A DNA stretch of 22,210 nt, from contig BFEA01000061.1 of assembly GCA_003427395.1 (NCBI GenBank), positions 4,059,793 through 4,082,002 of the forward strand. The letters are read 5' to 3'. The stretch is from Chara braunii (Eukaryota; Streptophyta; Charophyceae; Charales; Characeae). Shown piece after piece: positions 9,608-18,792 of this stretch; within the stretch, counting starts at the first letter, position 1; every line of letters starts with the position of its first letter. The notes under the pieces are model-generated. The model saw only the letters and a list, made by a program, of their open reading frames with translations. It ran no database searches and had not been told where the DNA came from. Made by a program: the position numbers and the translations under genes.

Positions 9608-9642
9608 CACCCCCCCACCCCCCCACCCCCCCACCCCCCCAC
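9608..9642. repeat. (ACCCCCCC)n tract, G-quadruplex-prone on the minus strand
   Basis: Four to five consecutive C-runs of seven separated by single A bases. The minus strand is therefore GGGGGGGT repeated, a strong intramolecular G-quadruplex pattern. In the host transcript (plus sense) it is C-rich. Confidence 0.85.
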
Positions 9643-9828
9643 TTAAAATCTTGGACCTAACGAACCGAGAACAGACAAAAGACTTAGTATAGGAGGCAAA
9701 GAAAAAAAAGAAAAACGGAAAATGAAGTATAACTTACTTAGTCTAGTGGAGAGAGTAAACTAAAAAAAGTAAGTTGGGGGAGAAAACTGAGAAGTTCAAC
9801 ACACAAAATCAAAATGAATGGAGAGAAA

Positions 9829-9935
9829 ACTGAGCACTAGAAACTTAGGCAAACTGAGAACCAGAAATTCAAACTGAGTACTAGAAACTTAGGCAAAGTT
9901 TAACTGAGAACCAGAAATTCAAACTGAGAACCAAC
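9829..9935. repeat. Minisatellite of about 45 bp related to the CTGAGAAC family
   Basis: Alternating blocks ACTGAGNACTAGAAACTTAG and ACTGAGAACCAGAAATTC, about two and a half units. Shares the ACTGAGAAC core with the field at 3420-4650. Confidence 0.8.
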
Positions 9936-10070
9936 CTGCAAAGGGTTGTTTTTCCGTATGCTAGGGCCCAAATTTGGTGCTAGAACACATGCCCAACTGC
10001 CAAATGGCAGCTAGGGAGGACCTCCAGGTGGGCCTGATGGGGTGCCAAGCAGCAGCAGACACTCGGTGCA

Positions 10071-10126
10071 AAAAAAAAAAAAAAAAGAAGAAGAAGAAGA
10101 AGAAGAAGAAGAAGAAGAAGAAGAAA
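10071..10126. repeat. Poly(A) followed by (AAG)n
   Basis: About 16 A bases run into roughly 13 AAG triplets. An A-rich 3' tail of this kind could mark the end of a retroposed sequence lying to its left (about 9960-10070), but no promoter boxes or target duplication were found. Confidence 0.9.
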
Positions 10127-10166
10127 ACTGGGGAAAGAAAACTATGTTGTGTAGAATTGTCTGTGT

Positions 10167-10283
10167 GACCGTTTGAACGCGCTGAACGCGCGTTCGCTTT
10201 CGAACGCCCGCGTTCAAACGGTCGTTGGCCACGTTCAAACGGTCGTTGGCCACGTTCAAACGAGGAGCGCGCCACGTGGCGCG
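10167..10283. repeat. Inverted and tandem GTTCAAACG repeats with a perfect palindrome
   Basis: GACCGTTTGAACGCG (10167-10181) is the exact reverse complement of CGCGTTCAAACGGTC (10209-10223). A 21-bp unit CGTTCAAACGGTCGTTGGCCA then repeats about two and a half times (10211-10262). Next comes the perfect 16-bp palindrome CGCGCCACGTGGCGCG (10268-10283), which contains a CACGTG core. Related GAACGCG/AACGCGTT motifs recur at 11247-11345. Confidence 0.85.
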
Positions 10284-10469
10284 AATTCGTTGAACACGAC
10301 CCACTCATCCATATGAGCACGTGGCAGACTACGGATTGGGGGATTTGGTTCATCAAAAAAAAAAAGAAAAAAAAGTGGCAGTATATATTTCCATGTTCTA
10401 GTGGTAGATTCATTCGATTTTTCTCATCGGATCAATTGAAGTACCATGGGTTCGCCCGCGACTTACCTG

Positions 10470-10470
10470 C

Positions 10471-10536
<66 letters not shown>
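10470..10536. repeat. Compound (CT)n(CA)n microsatellite
   Basis: About 11 CT units pass directly into about 22 CA units. The sequence to its right (10537-10995) has no recognised gene. It includes several TTGGGACTT-like short repeats around 10625-10700. Confidence 0.95.
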
Positions 10537-10538
<2 letters not shown>

Positions 10539-11019
10539 AGAAGAGGACGAAGAAGAACTCTTCCTCACCCTCTCGCTACCTGACTTCTCAATATCTGCAA
10601 ACTACGAGGGACAGAGATTTGTGACTTTGGGACTTGACGACATTTGGATCCAGACTCGACATTGGGATTCAGACATTTGACGAGGGATTATTTGGGACTT
10701 GTACCGAAGACTTGGTGTTGGCAACATTCACATCTCCCCCCTTCTTCTTCGTCTGATTCCCTCCTCTTCGTTTGTGTATTGTCTGGACGTGGCGCATTCT
10801 TTTGTGTGTAGCACCAGGCCCCTCACACCTTGCAACGATGATGATGTACGTTGGGTCTGTATTACGACAACGATTGGGTTCATCATTGATATCTTAGCAT
10901 TCCGCTGCGCTATATTGCACTATTTGAGGGAGGTCGGTCCTTGCTCAGGTTTGCACCATTACGGTATTCAACAGTTTGGTATCTCCTCCTCTTCTTACAT
11001 AATATGTGAAGTCTCTCTC

Positions 11020-11119
11020 NNNNNNNNNNNNNNNNNNNNNNNNNNNNNNNNNNNNNNNNNNNNNNNNNNNNNNNNNNNNNNNNNNNNNNNNNNNNNNNNN
11101 NNNNNNNNNNNNNNNNNNN
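11020..11119. other. Assembly gap (100 N)
   Basis: Exactly 100 N bases, the conventional size for a gap of unknown length. The 24 bases before the gap (10996-11019, starting TACATAATATGTGAAGTC) are repeated immediately after it (11120-11143), so the two contig ends probably overlap. Confidence 0.98.
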
Positions 11120-11132
11120 TACATAATATGTG

Positions 11133-11135
<3 letters not shown>

Positions 11136-11204
<69 letters not shown>

Positions 11205-11214
11205 CACACACACA
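11136..11214. repeat. Compound (CT)n(CA)n microsatellite
   Basis: About 32 CT units then a short CA run, directly right of the gap. This probably caused the assembly break. Confidence 0.95.
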
Positions 11215-11246
11215 GACACGGCCCCCAACCCACACCCCTGCACCCT

Positions 11247-11345
11247 GCGCAAACGCGTTCAACGCGTTTAGCCGCATTTAATGAACGCACATTCAAGGCC
11301 TTCAAAACATGAACGCGAAACGCGTGTTCAATGAACGCGCGGCAA
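11247..11345. repeat. GAACGCG-rich palindromic cluster
   Basis: Contains AACGCGTTCAACGCGTT and several GAACGCG, GTTCAATGAACGCG and AACGCGTG motifs in both orientations. The motif matches the cluster at 10167-10283. Sequence from here to 11778 shows nothing else recognisable. Confidence 0.65.
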
Positions 11346-11778
11346 CACAGAGAATTGCAATGCAAACAACTTTAGGTTGAGGCTCACATCAGAGTGTTCC
11401 TCAGAATCCTCACTGAATCGAAGATACAAAGGCCCTGCGCAAAAAAAAAGAAAGAAAACAAACTAAGGCACCCCCCTTTAAACCCCTTTAAACCCCATTT
11501 ATAGGCCGCTTCTCGCCTCCTTGCCCCTGCCCAACGCACAACACTGAAAAACGAAAAACAACCCGTATTTGCGCTGCCTTCCGCGGTCGCAGAAAAGCCC
11601 CATTGACGAAAACAAAACAAACAAAGAAAAATCTCTTTACATGCCCGAGGTGCCAAGCGGGTTGATCATCCATCGACAGCCAGGCAGCAGGCGACCTCCA
11701 CAGCTTCCCGGCTGGGCAGTAGGCACCCTTGGTAGCCTAGAGAGTAGGAACCAACTGCGAACACGATGACAACACACT

Positions 11779-11783
11779 GAAAC
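11779..11783. repeat. Left target-site duplication of the chromovirus (GAAAC)
   Basis: GAAAC directly before the TGTTACA terminus of the left LTR. The same five bases occur at 20980-20984 after the right LTR. Five bases is the usual duplication length for Ty3/gypsy integrases. Confidence 0.85.
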
Positions 11784-13131
11784 TGTTACATGCCCAGATG
11801 GGCGATGTACGTAACAACCGAGGATCGACAATATGATAAAAAAGACTGAATGGACAATGCAGTGCAAGTAGAATCTCGTGCATTCCGATATATACAAATG
11901 GTGCTGAATAGCGTAGTGGAAGACTTAGATACAAGTCCTGACCTGACCGGGACTAACCTCATTCACATAGTATCAGATAGCGAAGCAGAATGCTAGAATG
12001 CTATGACTAGCCCGATCAGTGTTTGAACGCAGACCAAACATACATCGTATCCATCACCAGGTGTGAAGGAGCCTGGCGTTGTACACTGGAAGAAAGCGCC
12101 AGGTCCAGACATACACAGACGAAGAGGAGGGGATCAGATGAAAGGAGGGAGAGAGATGGGAATGTCGTCAACACCAAGTCTTTGTCACAGGTCCCAAATA
12201 ATCCCTCGTCGTAATGTCCGAAGCCAAAAAGTCGAGTCTGGATCCAATGTCACCCAAACTCTCTCTCTCACTCTTCTCTCGTAATCTGCAAATGCAGTGA
12301 AGTCAGATAAGGAGAGGGTGAGAGGGAGATGGTGGACTGAGAAGAGGAAGAAGAAGAACTCTCTCTCTCTGTTACGAGCTAGGTACTAACCTGTGAAGTT
12401 GGCGTTGTGCTGCAGGTACCTCGAAGACGAAGCTGGAGCAGCGGCGCTGCAGGTAAGTACCTATGGCCTCCGCCCAATCCCTCTCTCTCTCTAGTGCTAT
12501 CCTAGCTATGGCGCCCAGCGCTGGAGACTACAGCTACCTACTGCGCCCAGCGCTGAAGACTAATGCTAACGCTACTACTACTCCTGCAGCGCTCCCTCTA
12601 GAGTGCTGCTGCCGAATCCTGAAGACTACTGCCTCCGGCCTCCCCGTGAAGTGCATGGGAAGTCCCTATGTACTACCTCGGCCTGCCTCCTGACTGCCTG
12701 AAGGGCCAGCCAGGCCGAGGAGGCTGCTCTTGCCAATGCCGAAGTGTGTCAGGGGCTGGCGCTGCAGCATCTGCTGGAGATGGACTTTCTTCTTTCTCTC
12801 TCCAGATATAATTGGCATCTGCTGAGGCTGGCGTGAGAACAGGCTAAGAATAGCCGGTTCTCGAAACCCTGGTTCGGTGCCTGAGTTTCAGGGCCGGTCG
12901 TTCTGATGAATGATTGAAAATGGCCCTTCGTTTCAGGCTAAAAAGGCTATTTGCCATTTTTAGTCTGAAATGACACAGGGACTGTAAGCCCCTGTTTTCA
13001 GGCTTTCGGGCTGAACAGTCACGGGGCCTGTAGGCCCTGGTTTTCAGGCTTTTAGCTTGAATTTCAGGCTTTTAGCCTGAAGGTCGCAAGGCCTGGAAAA
13101 TGGCCCTCGTGTGCAGGCGCAGCATGTAACA
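11784..13131 (-). repeat. 3' LTR of the chromovirus (1348 bp)
   Basis: Plus-strand termini TGTTACATGC and GCATGTAACA are perfect inverted repeats with TG...CA ends. It matches 19581-20979 over its length. It has a 48-bp segment (between CATCTGCTG repeats at 12768 and 12816) that the other LTR lacks, and it lacks the MITE. The part at 12885-13105 (U3 side in element orientation) is a series of small inverted repeats around CAGGCT/AGCCTG. Confidence 0.95.
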
Positions 13132-13144
13132 CCCCCCCCTCCTT
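13132..13144 (-). other. Polypurine tract of the chromovirus
   Basis: Minus-strand AAGGAGGGGGGGG abuts the 3' LTR and primes plus-strand DNA synthesis in LTR elements. The TAA ending the chromodomain frame (13143-13145) overlaps its start. Confidence 0.92.
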
Positions 13145-13410
13145 ATGAAGTCAAGCCGGGGCGAGGCCGGAGCCGACGATCTGAATGTGGAACCTGGACA
13201 CGGGCGCGGCGTGGAGCCGAAGAAACCGGCTTGCCTTGCATTTTGCGTTCGTAGCGTGCGAGAACGTCTGGAGCTGTTGCTTGAAGTTCCGCACGGGTCA
13301 ACCAACGGTCAGCTCGGTGTGTGCAGTATGCGAAATGCACCAAATACTCGGTTGGCCTGTTGTCGTAGCATCGCTAGGAGATAATGTCGCCTCAAAACCA
13401 TCCATGGAGG
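13143..13410 (-). pseudogene. Chromovirus chromodomain (C-terminus of Pol), frameshifted
   Basis: One frame gives NRPTEYLVHFAYCTH, then DRWLTRAELQATAPDVLARYE, then a basic tail ending at a TAA beside the polypurine tract. The EYLVHF...W...L..APDVL..YE pattern fits a chromodomain fused to the integrase end, which in chromoviruses is thought to direct insertion towards particular chromatin. The upstream integrase frame reads ...MDGFEATLSP... and then leaves this frame, ending at a stop near 13298. A frameshift therefore lies within about 13340-13390, with an in-frame TAG close by. The aromatic cage cannot be judged with the N-terminal half disrupted. Confidence 0.75.
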
Positions 13411-14720
13411 GAGGGTCTTGCGAACGTCTCCCGGGAAAATCGTCATGTTTCGCTGGCGTGTAAAGAGCCAACTTGGAGCAATGAAAGACTGGGTAGACAG
13501 GGAAGTGGGGGGGCACCGAAATCGTGAAGGAAGGTCCCTCGGGTGCGTCCCCAGTGGGTGCCACGATCGGCCAAGGCCTCATCCATTTCGGGAGGAGCTT
13601 GCGAGAGATATCTTGTTCAAGGTTGAATTCCACTGCGGAAACCCAAATGAGGTCGCCGATGCGGAATGGGCAAGGCAAACGCTGACGATTGGCCTGCTGG
13701 CTCATGCGCTGCTGTGTCTTGGCCATCTGGTCGCGTGCCTTGACAAAAAGCTCTTGCATCCGACGCAAGAAAAGAAGATGGTCGTCGCTCTCGGCCGTTC
13801 GTGGAGTGATAGTGTCCAATGGTGAAGTGACCAGCGAGCCGTGTTCGGACTCAAAAGGCGATATCCCTTTAGCCGGGTGGATGGAAGAGTTGTAGGCCAA
13901 CTCGACATCTGGCAACCGCTCCACCCAGTCCTTCTGATCAGGGCGGATGAGAGGGCGAAGGCGAACCTGTGCAGTCTGGTGCGCCCTCTCCGTTTGGCCA
14001 TCGGTCTGAGGGTGGCGAGCTGAATTGGGCTTGAGAGATGAGCCCCATCGCTTGATGAGCGCCAACCAAAAATCGGACATGAACCGAGTGTCGCGGTCGC
14101 AGACGATTTCCTTGAGGTAACCCTTGGTTCAAATCCAACCGGCGTAGAGAACCTCGGCCAACTCCGGTGCCTTGGCATGATAGCGGCAAGGTAAGAACAT
14201 GGCAAACTTGGTGAGTCGGTCGACCACCGTGAGAATCCCATCCACGCCGGTCTTGTGCTTGGGGAACGGGCCGGTGATGTCCATGGCAATCACTTCCCTT
14301 CGCCTCAAAGGGACCGGTAATGGTCCTAACTCACCGTACGGACGGTGGTTGCGGGACTTGCAGCGTCGGCAAACCTCGCATGACTCGCAATAGCGTGTGA
14401 CGTCGCCGAGAAGGCCGGACCACCAAAATCGCTCGCGAGGTCGGCCAATCGTGCGATGGACTCCAAAGTGTCCGGTGGCGGGAACATCGTGGAACTCGGC
14501 AAGAAGCCGTGTACGCAAGTGAGGATCACTCGGTACGCAAAGAAGGTCCTTCCCCCGTGTGTGGACAAGCAAGTACCCCTCTTGGATCCGGTAGTGAGAA
14601 GGCGCCGGATTAGGAGAGGAGCAATTCGCGTACTTGTCGCGAAACTTGGGGTCGGCTTGGTAGCCGCGGATGAAGCTGTTCCGCAGGTTATCGTCGATCT
14701 CGAAGGTTGAGTAGACCGCT
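13298..14720 (-). pseudogene. Chromovirus integrase, interrupted
   Basis: This would insert element DNA into the host chromosome. The zinc-binding HHCC part is visible as HDVPATGHFGVHRT followed by CESCEVCRRC. The DDE core shows the first Asp in AMDITGPFPKHKTG, the second in CDRDTRFMSDFW, and the Glu in ARHPQTDGQTERAHQT. The C-terminal region (PVFHCSKLALYTP) leads into the chromodomain. One in-frame TGA (14129-14131) falls between the first and second catalytic Asp. It is in the same frame as the RT and RNase H upstream, as expected of a single Pol polyprotein. Confidence 0.9.
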
Positions 14721-15250
14721 GTACAATGATCCGGACGCCGTGAAAGAGCATCCGCAAAACGGTTCGACTTTCTGGGAATGTGATCGGGAAAGAAGTCGAA
14801 CTGGTCGATGAAAGTCATCCATCGAGCGATGGTGATGTTGACGGTGTCTTGGGTCTTATAGAAGACCAACGGATTGTTGTCTGTTACCCATCAAAATTGG
14901 TTTCGACCAAGGAGGAAATGTCATCACCGCTTGAGCGCGTGGACGAAGGCGAGGAGCTCCTTCTTGCGTGCATCGTCAATGGAATGCACGACGGGCACTT
15001 TCTTGCTGAAATACTCGACCGGGTGCCAGTCCACACCATCATGTTGCTCAAGGACTGCACCAATGCCATAGCCTGACGCATCCGTAGTGACGCGCGTAGG
15101 CAAAAGCGGGTCGTATATCCGCAAGACCTCCGCACATAATAGCGCGGCTTTGAGAGCCAAAAATGATTCCCGCGCCTCCTCTCCGAAGTCAAACGGCAAA
15201 TCCTCGCATTGAAGCTTGGTCAAGTGGGCCGCGATCTTCGAGCAACCTTT
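14721..15250 (-). pseudogene. Chromovirus RNase H domain, interrupted
   Basis: This would degrade the RNA strand of the RNA-DNA hybrid during replication. The N-terminal TTDASGYGIGAVLEQ with the first catalytic Asp, the EYFSKK strand and KELLAFVHALKR are intact in one frame. Three TGA codons follow within 36 bases (14924-14926, 14921-14923, 14891-14893). The same frame then resumes with WVTDNNPLVFYKT (catalytic Asp) and ends FADALSRRPD, a typical gypsy RNase H terminus. Confidence 0.88.
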
Positions 15251-15950
15251 GATAAAACGCTGGTAGTAGCCAGCAAGGCCAAGGAATAAACGGACATCCA
15301 TGACGTTCCGAGGTTCCTTCCACTCTTGGATGGCTTGAATCTTGTTCGATAGCGGACTGATGCCCTCCGGTGTGACAAAATGGCCCAAGTCTTCCAGCTC
15401 TTGCCGGACAAATTCGCACTTGTCGTGGTTGGCCTTGTACTTGGCACGGTGGAGCATCTCCAACACTCGTCGAAGATGCCCAAGATGATCCTCCAAAGTC
15501 CAGCTATAGACGAGAATATCGTCTAAGTAGACCAGCACGAACCGGTCCAACATTGCACGGAACTCGTTGGTCATTGCCGCTTGAAAGGCCGTCGGGGTGT
15601 TGGTGAGGCCAAAAGGCATGACCACCCACTTAAAATGTTCGTACTGCGTCTTAAACGTAGATTTGTAGCGATCATTCAGCCGGATCGAGATTTGATGATA
15701 TCCCGATTTCAAATCCAACTAAGAAAAATACTTTGCGCCGCCCAATCGCTCAAGAAGATCGTCGATGCGAGGAAGAGGCCCCGCATTCTTGACGGTTTGC
15801 GTGTTGAGCTTGTGGTAGTCGATACACAATCGTAGATTCTTATTCTTCTTCCGGACGAAGAGAACTGGTGCTCCATATGCGGGAGCTACTAGGGCGGATC
15901 CAACCCTTGGCCTACAAGTCGTCGAGTTGTGCGCGGAGGACCTCAAGCTC
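15251..15950 (-). pseudogene. Chromovirus reverse transcriptase, interrupted
   Basis: RNA-dependent DNA polymerase remnant. The order of motifs is [42 protein letters not shown], then the catalytic VLVYLDDILVYS (YLDD, nt 15518-15529) and FLGLAGYYQRFI in the connection. An in-frame TAG (15719-15721) separates KYFS from LDLKSGYHQ. A frameshift near 15910 separates the RT from the linker upstream ([15 protein letters not shown]). The fold motifs are otherwise well kept. Confidence 0.93.
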
Positions 15951-17037
15951 CTCCTCGCTCATCCGATAGATGCAACCTTTCGGCGGCACGACACCGGCCT
16001 CAAGAATGATCTCGTGAGAGATCGGCCGATCCGGCACACACCGGTAGGTGACTCGAAGATGTCGGCGAACTCGACCAGCAACCCGCTTCACCCGGGGGTC
16101 CGAAGACAAGTCCGTGGGTGAAGCGTCGGCTACCGCGATGGTTCGTAGGAAACATAGGCCGATTTCCTCGGGGCCTGGGCTGCTCGTAAGCGCAAGTCGC
16201 CCGGAATGATTTGGCCGTAACCACTTGGCAGCGAATCGAAGGGTGCGATAGAGGAATAGTACACGCCACTTCCGCGCCGAAGGCGTCGCGAACGCTAAGA
16301 GTCCGCCGGTGGAAGTTGACCGTGTGATCCGCACTTGCAAGCCAAGGCATTCACAGAATGATGTCGAAGTCCGTGTCGAGAATGTCGAACGTCACCGGTT
16401 CGCATGCATGAGGTGCGATGTAACGGTCGAGAAGTTGCTGCGTCTTTCCATCCGCCAACTTGATCGTCGTCGGGTTTGCCTTCCTCCGAACTTGTGCGCC
16501 AAGGCCAGCCCTTTGCTTAAAGGATTGGCTCATGAAATTGCGAGACGCGCCACTATCCAGCAAAGTGATGCAGGACGCTTGCCCAACCTGGATGCGGACA
16601 TAGATGAGCGGTGCGTTGTTGTCATCGTACCGCTGCATGCGAAACTCGCGGGCCACCTTGGTAACATACGCAAGGATGTCCACCACCGCGACTGCGTCAT
16701 CCTTCGGCGAAGTTGGTGGTGCATAGAAGGATAAGTACGTGTGGAGATGCGCGCATAGTGCTGCGCATTGCAGTCCCGGCAAGCGGTCTGTGGTCGGGAG
16801 AGGAAGCCATGCAAAGTCCTCGGACGTGAACGGGTCCAATACCTCTATGTTGAGCTCGCGCGCCGAATCGTGTGAAGAACCACTTGAAGACGATAAGTCG
16901 CCGCTGCGGGATGGAGAAGATGCTGCACACAGTGCCACACACGTCTTGTCCTTGAGCTTGAGTACCCAGCGTAGGAACGAGCCGGGTAGCGTAGTCCTCA
17001 AAAGAATATAGAAGAGGAGGACTATCTTCTTCCGCAT
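15912..17037 (-). pseudogene. Chromovirus aspartic protease and linker to RT, interrupted
   Basis: This would cleave the element's polyprotein. The active-site segment ITLLDSGASRNFMSQ (Asp codon at 16555-16557) and the later FDIIL...MPWLASAD segment are the usual retropepsin landmarks. A TGA (16351-16353) lies between FDIIL and MPWL. A frameshift at about 16170-16200 moves the linker into another frame, where it ends at 15912. The region upstream of the protease (Ser-rich, about 16800-16950) has no recognised function. The frame differs from both gag and the RT part. Confidence 0.88.
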
Positions 17038-17120
17038 GCGCCTCGGAATGAAGGCCGAGTACTCGCAAAGAAACCAGTTCCGAGGTGTCGAGAGTGTTGT
17101 TGAGTCACTCTCGGCGGTGC

Positions 17121-18701
17121 TCAGTTTCCCTGTTTGCCCTTGCCTTTCAATGGGCAGGCCAATGTCTCATGGAGATCGTTGTTGCACCGTAGGCAATAGT
17201 GGAATCTCATGCGCGCCTTGAATGCTTGCTCGGAGATGCCATATTGGGACCAAGGGGCTGGAGCTGCTGCGCCGGGCCCGAGGCTAGATGCGGTGTGTGT
17301 CTTCGTCTTGCCGCGTCCTCGGCCTTTACCGGGGCGGCCACCTTCCCGGGGGGCTGCGATTCTGTCTCCTTCATTGGCAGACAAAACCTCGCTAGTTTGG
17401 TCAAACGGCGTTGCTGTTGCAACCACGGCCACTCTTGGTCGATCCTGGTCTCTGCTCGGGCCTGCCGCAGACAAACGCAGGTTCTTAGCCTCCTTGTTCG
17501 TAATGATGATCTGCGCGGCCTTGTCAAAAAGTTCCACCGTCGTCGTCAAGGTGTCCTCGACGTGAGTCAGGGCATTGCTTAATGTCGGACAGGACCTTGT
17601 GATGAAGTAGTGGCGGATGGCTTTGAAGCCCATCAAGATATCTGGGACTGATGTCAAGCGTTGGTACTCGGCAATCCAGTCGGTACTCGGCAGCGTGCCT
17701 TGCTCGAAGACCATTAGCTTGTCCATGGTTTTGATCTCCGACGGCTCTACTTGGAACCGCTTGTGCCACGCCGCCTTCAGATCATCCCAGTTGATCTTGG
17801 TGTGCAAGTCGCCAGCTACTACGCCGTACTTGGACAAGAGATTGTCCAACCAAGCCTGGCACGCGCCCCCTGAACGAGAGTATAAGTATGCGTGGTGCTT
17901 GTGTTCTTTGACGTTGTGTAGCTTACTAGCTGTAGCGTGAGCTGGAACTTGCGGAACCATGGGATCGGATTTGTCGTCGTCGAGTCGCAGAAGATCTCCT
18001 GCCCATCAAACTTTGGAGGTGTCTCGCGCGGTTCCGAACTCAGGATATTGGCAGTAGTGCAGATCCGCTGTTCCAACTGTTGCGTTGCGGCCTGCTGTAA
18101 CTGCACGCCGTCCTTGAGGGAGCCGACGTCCATCTCCAATGCTTGCGATCGGAGGTGTGGGAAGAGCTTGCATCGGGGGCGGCGACAGGTCGCTGCTCCA
18201 GCTGCTGGAGGCGGCCTTGTACTTGAGGTAGCGGTCGTCGAGGCTGTGGATATCCTCCTGCTGGGTAATACAGGTTGCCAGGAGGTCTGTGAGATGGGAG
18301 AGGAGGAGAGTGATCTTGTTTTCGCTATCCCCCATCTTGCCATTCTCGGCCTCGGTCCGCCATTCCGCTGCCATTGTGAGCAAAGTCTGCTCTCCACTAA
18401 ATATCTTCTCACGACGTTGGTTTCTTTCTTCATCGGCAGCCCTTGCTGCTGCCTCGTCATGCTGGCGCTGTTGGTCAAGTGCCATCAGACGTGCCTGCTC
18501 GGCATCCTCTGCCTTCTTCTTCGCTGCTGCTGCTGCGTCATCTGCCCGTTTCTTTGTTTCGGTACTCCAGGCCAGCATCCGGGCGTGATAGGCCTCGTCT
18601 GCTTCTCCGGACCTCTGGTCCATGACGGTTGTTTGTGAACGCAACGGCATAGACCAGGCCGGGGCCTGCTGACGTGGTATTCCCTGCTGCTGACGTGGCA
18701 T
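17121..18701 (-). pseudogene. Chromovirus gag (capsid and nucleocapsid), two frameshifts
   Basis: Structural protein of the retrotransposon particle. The N-terminal part (ATG possible at 18701 or further in at MDQRSGEADEAYH) is a charged Ala/Glu/Arg-rich helix, probably coiled coil. The capsid-like segment PPKFDGQEIFCDS...WFRKFQLTLQL lies in a second frame, and EHKHHAYLYSRSGGACQAWLD...WHKRFQ in a third stretch back in the first frame. The change points are near 18140 and 17925. The basic RPGKGRGRGKTKT stretch precedes a CCHC zinc knuckle (CLRCNNDLHETLAC), which binds element RNA. The frame ends at 17121. Confidence 0.88.
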
Positions 18702-18792
18702 CGCTGACGTGTCCTGCTGATGTGGCCTGCTGACATAGTCTGCTGACGTGGCCTGCTGATGTGATATGCTGACATGGCCTGCTAACGTGGCA
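18664..18792. repeat. Degenerate TGCTGACGTGGC minisatellite at the gag start
   Basis: About nine copies of a CTGCTGACGTGG-like unit with small spacing changes, overlapping the presumed gag start in the chromovirus. It contributes repeated QQ/SAGHVS-type peptides in different frames, so the true gag start is unclear. Confidence 0.8.

Noticed and set aside
10699-11365. ORFs crossing the N gap on both strands
   Set aside because: Reading frames through 100 N are meaningless, and the flanks encode only microsatellite peptides.
11470-11505. CCCCTTTAAACCCCTTTAAA as an interstitial telomere repeat
   Set aside because: Only two to three copies, and the unit does not match the plant CCCTAAA type.
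12463-12693. 76-codon plus-strand ORF present in both LTRs (also about 20318-20590)
   Set aside because: Conservation is explained by the LTRs being copies of each other. It is antisense to the element, low-complexity and without a domain.
13298-18701. Plus-strand ORFs opposite the chromovirus genes (for example 17937-18638, 16309-16734)
   Set aside because: They are antisense shadows of gag and pol. The minus strand carries the recognisable motifs.
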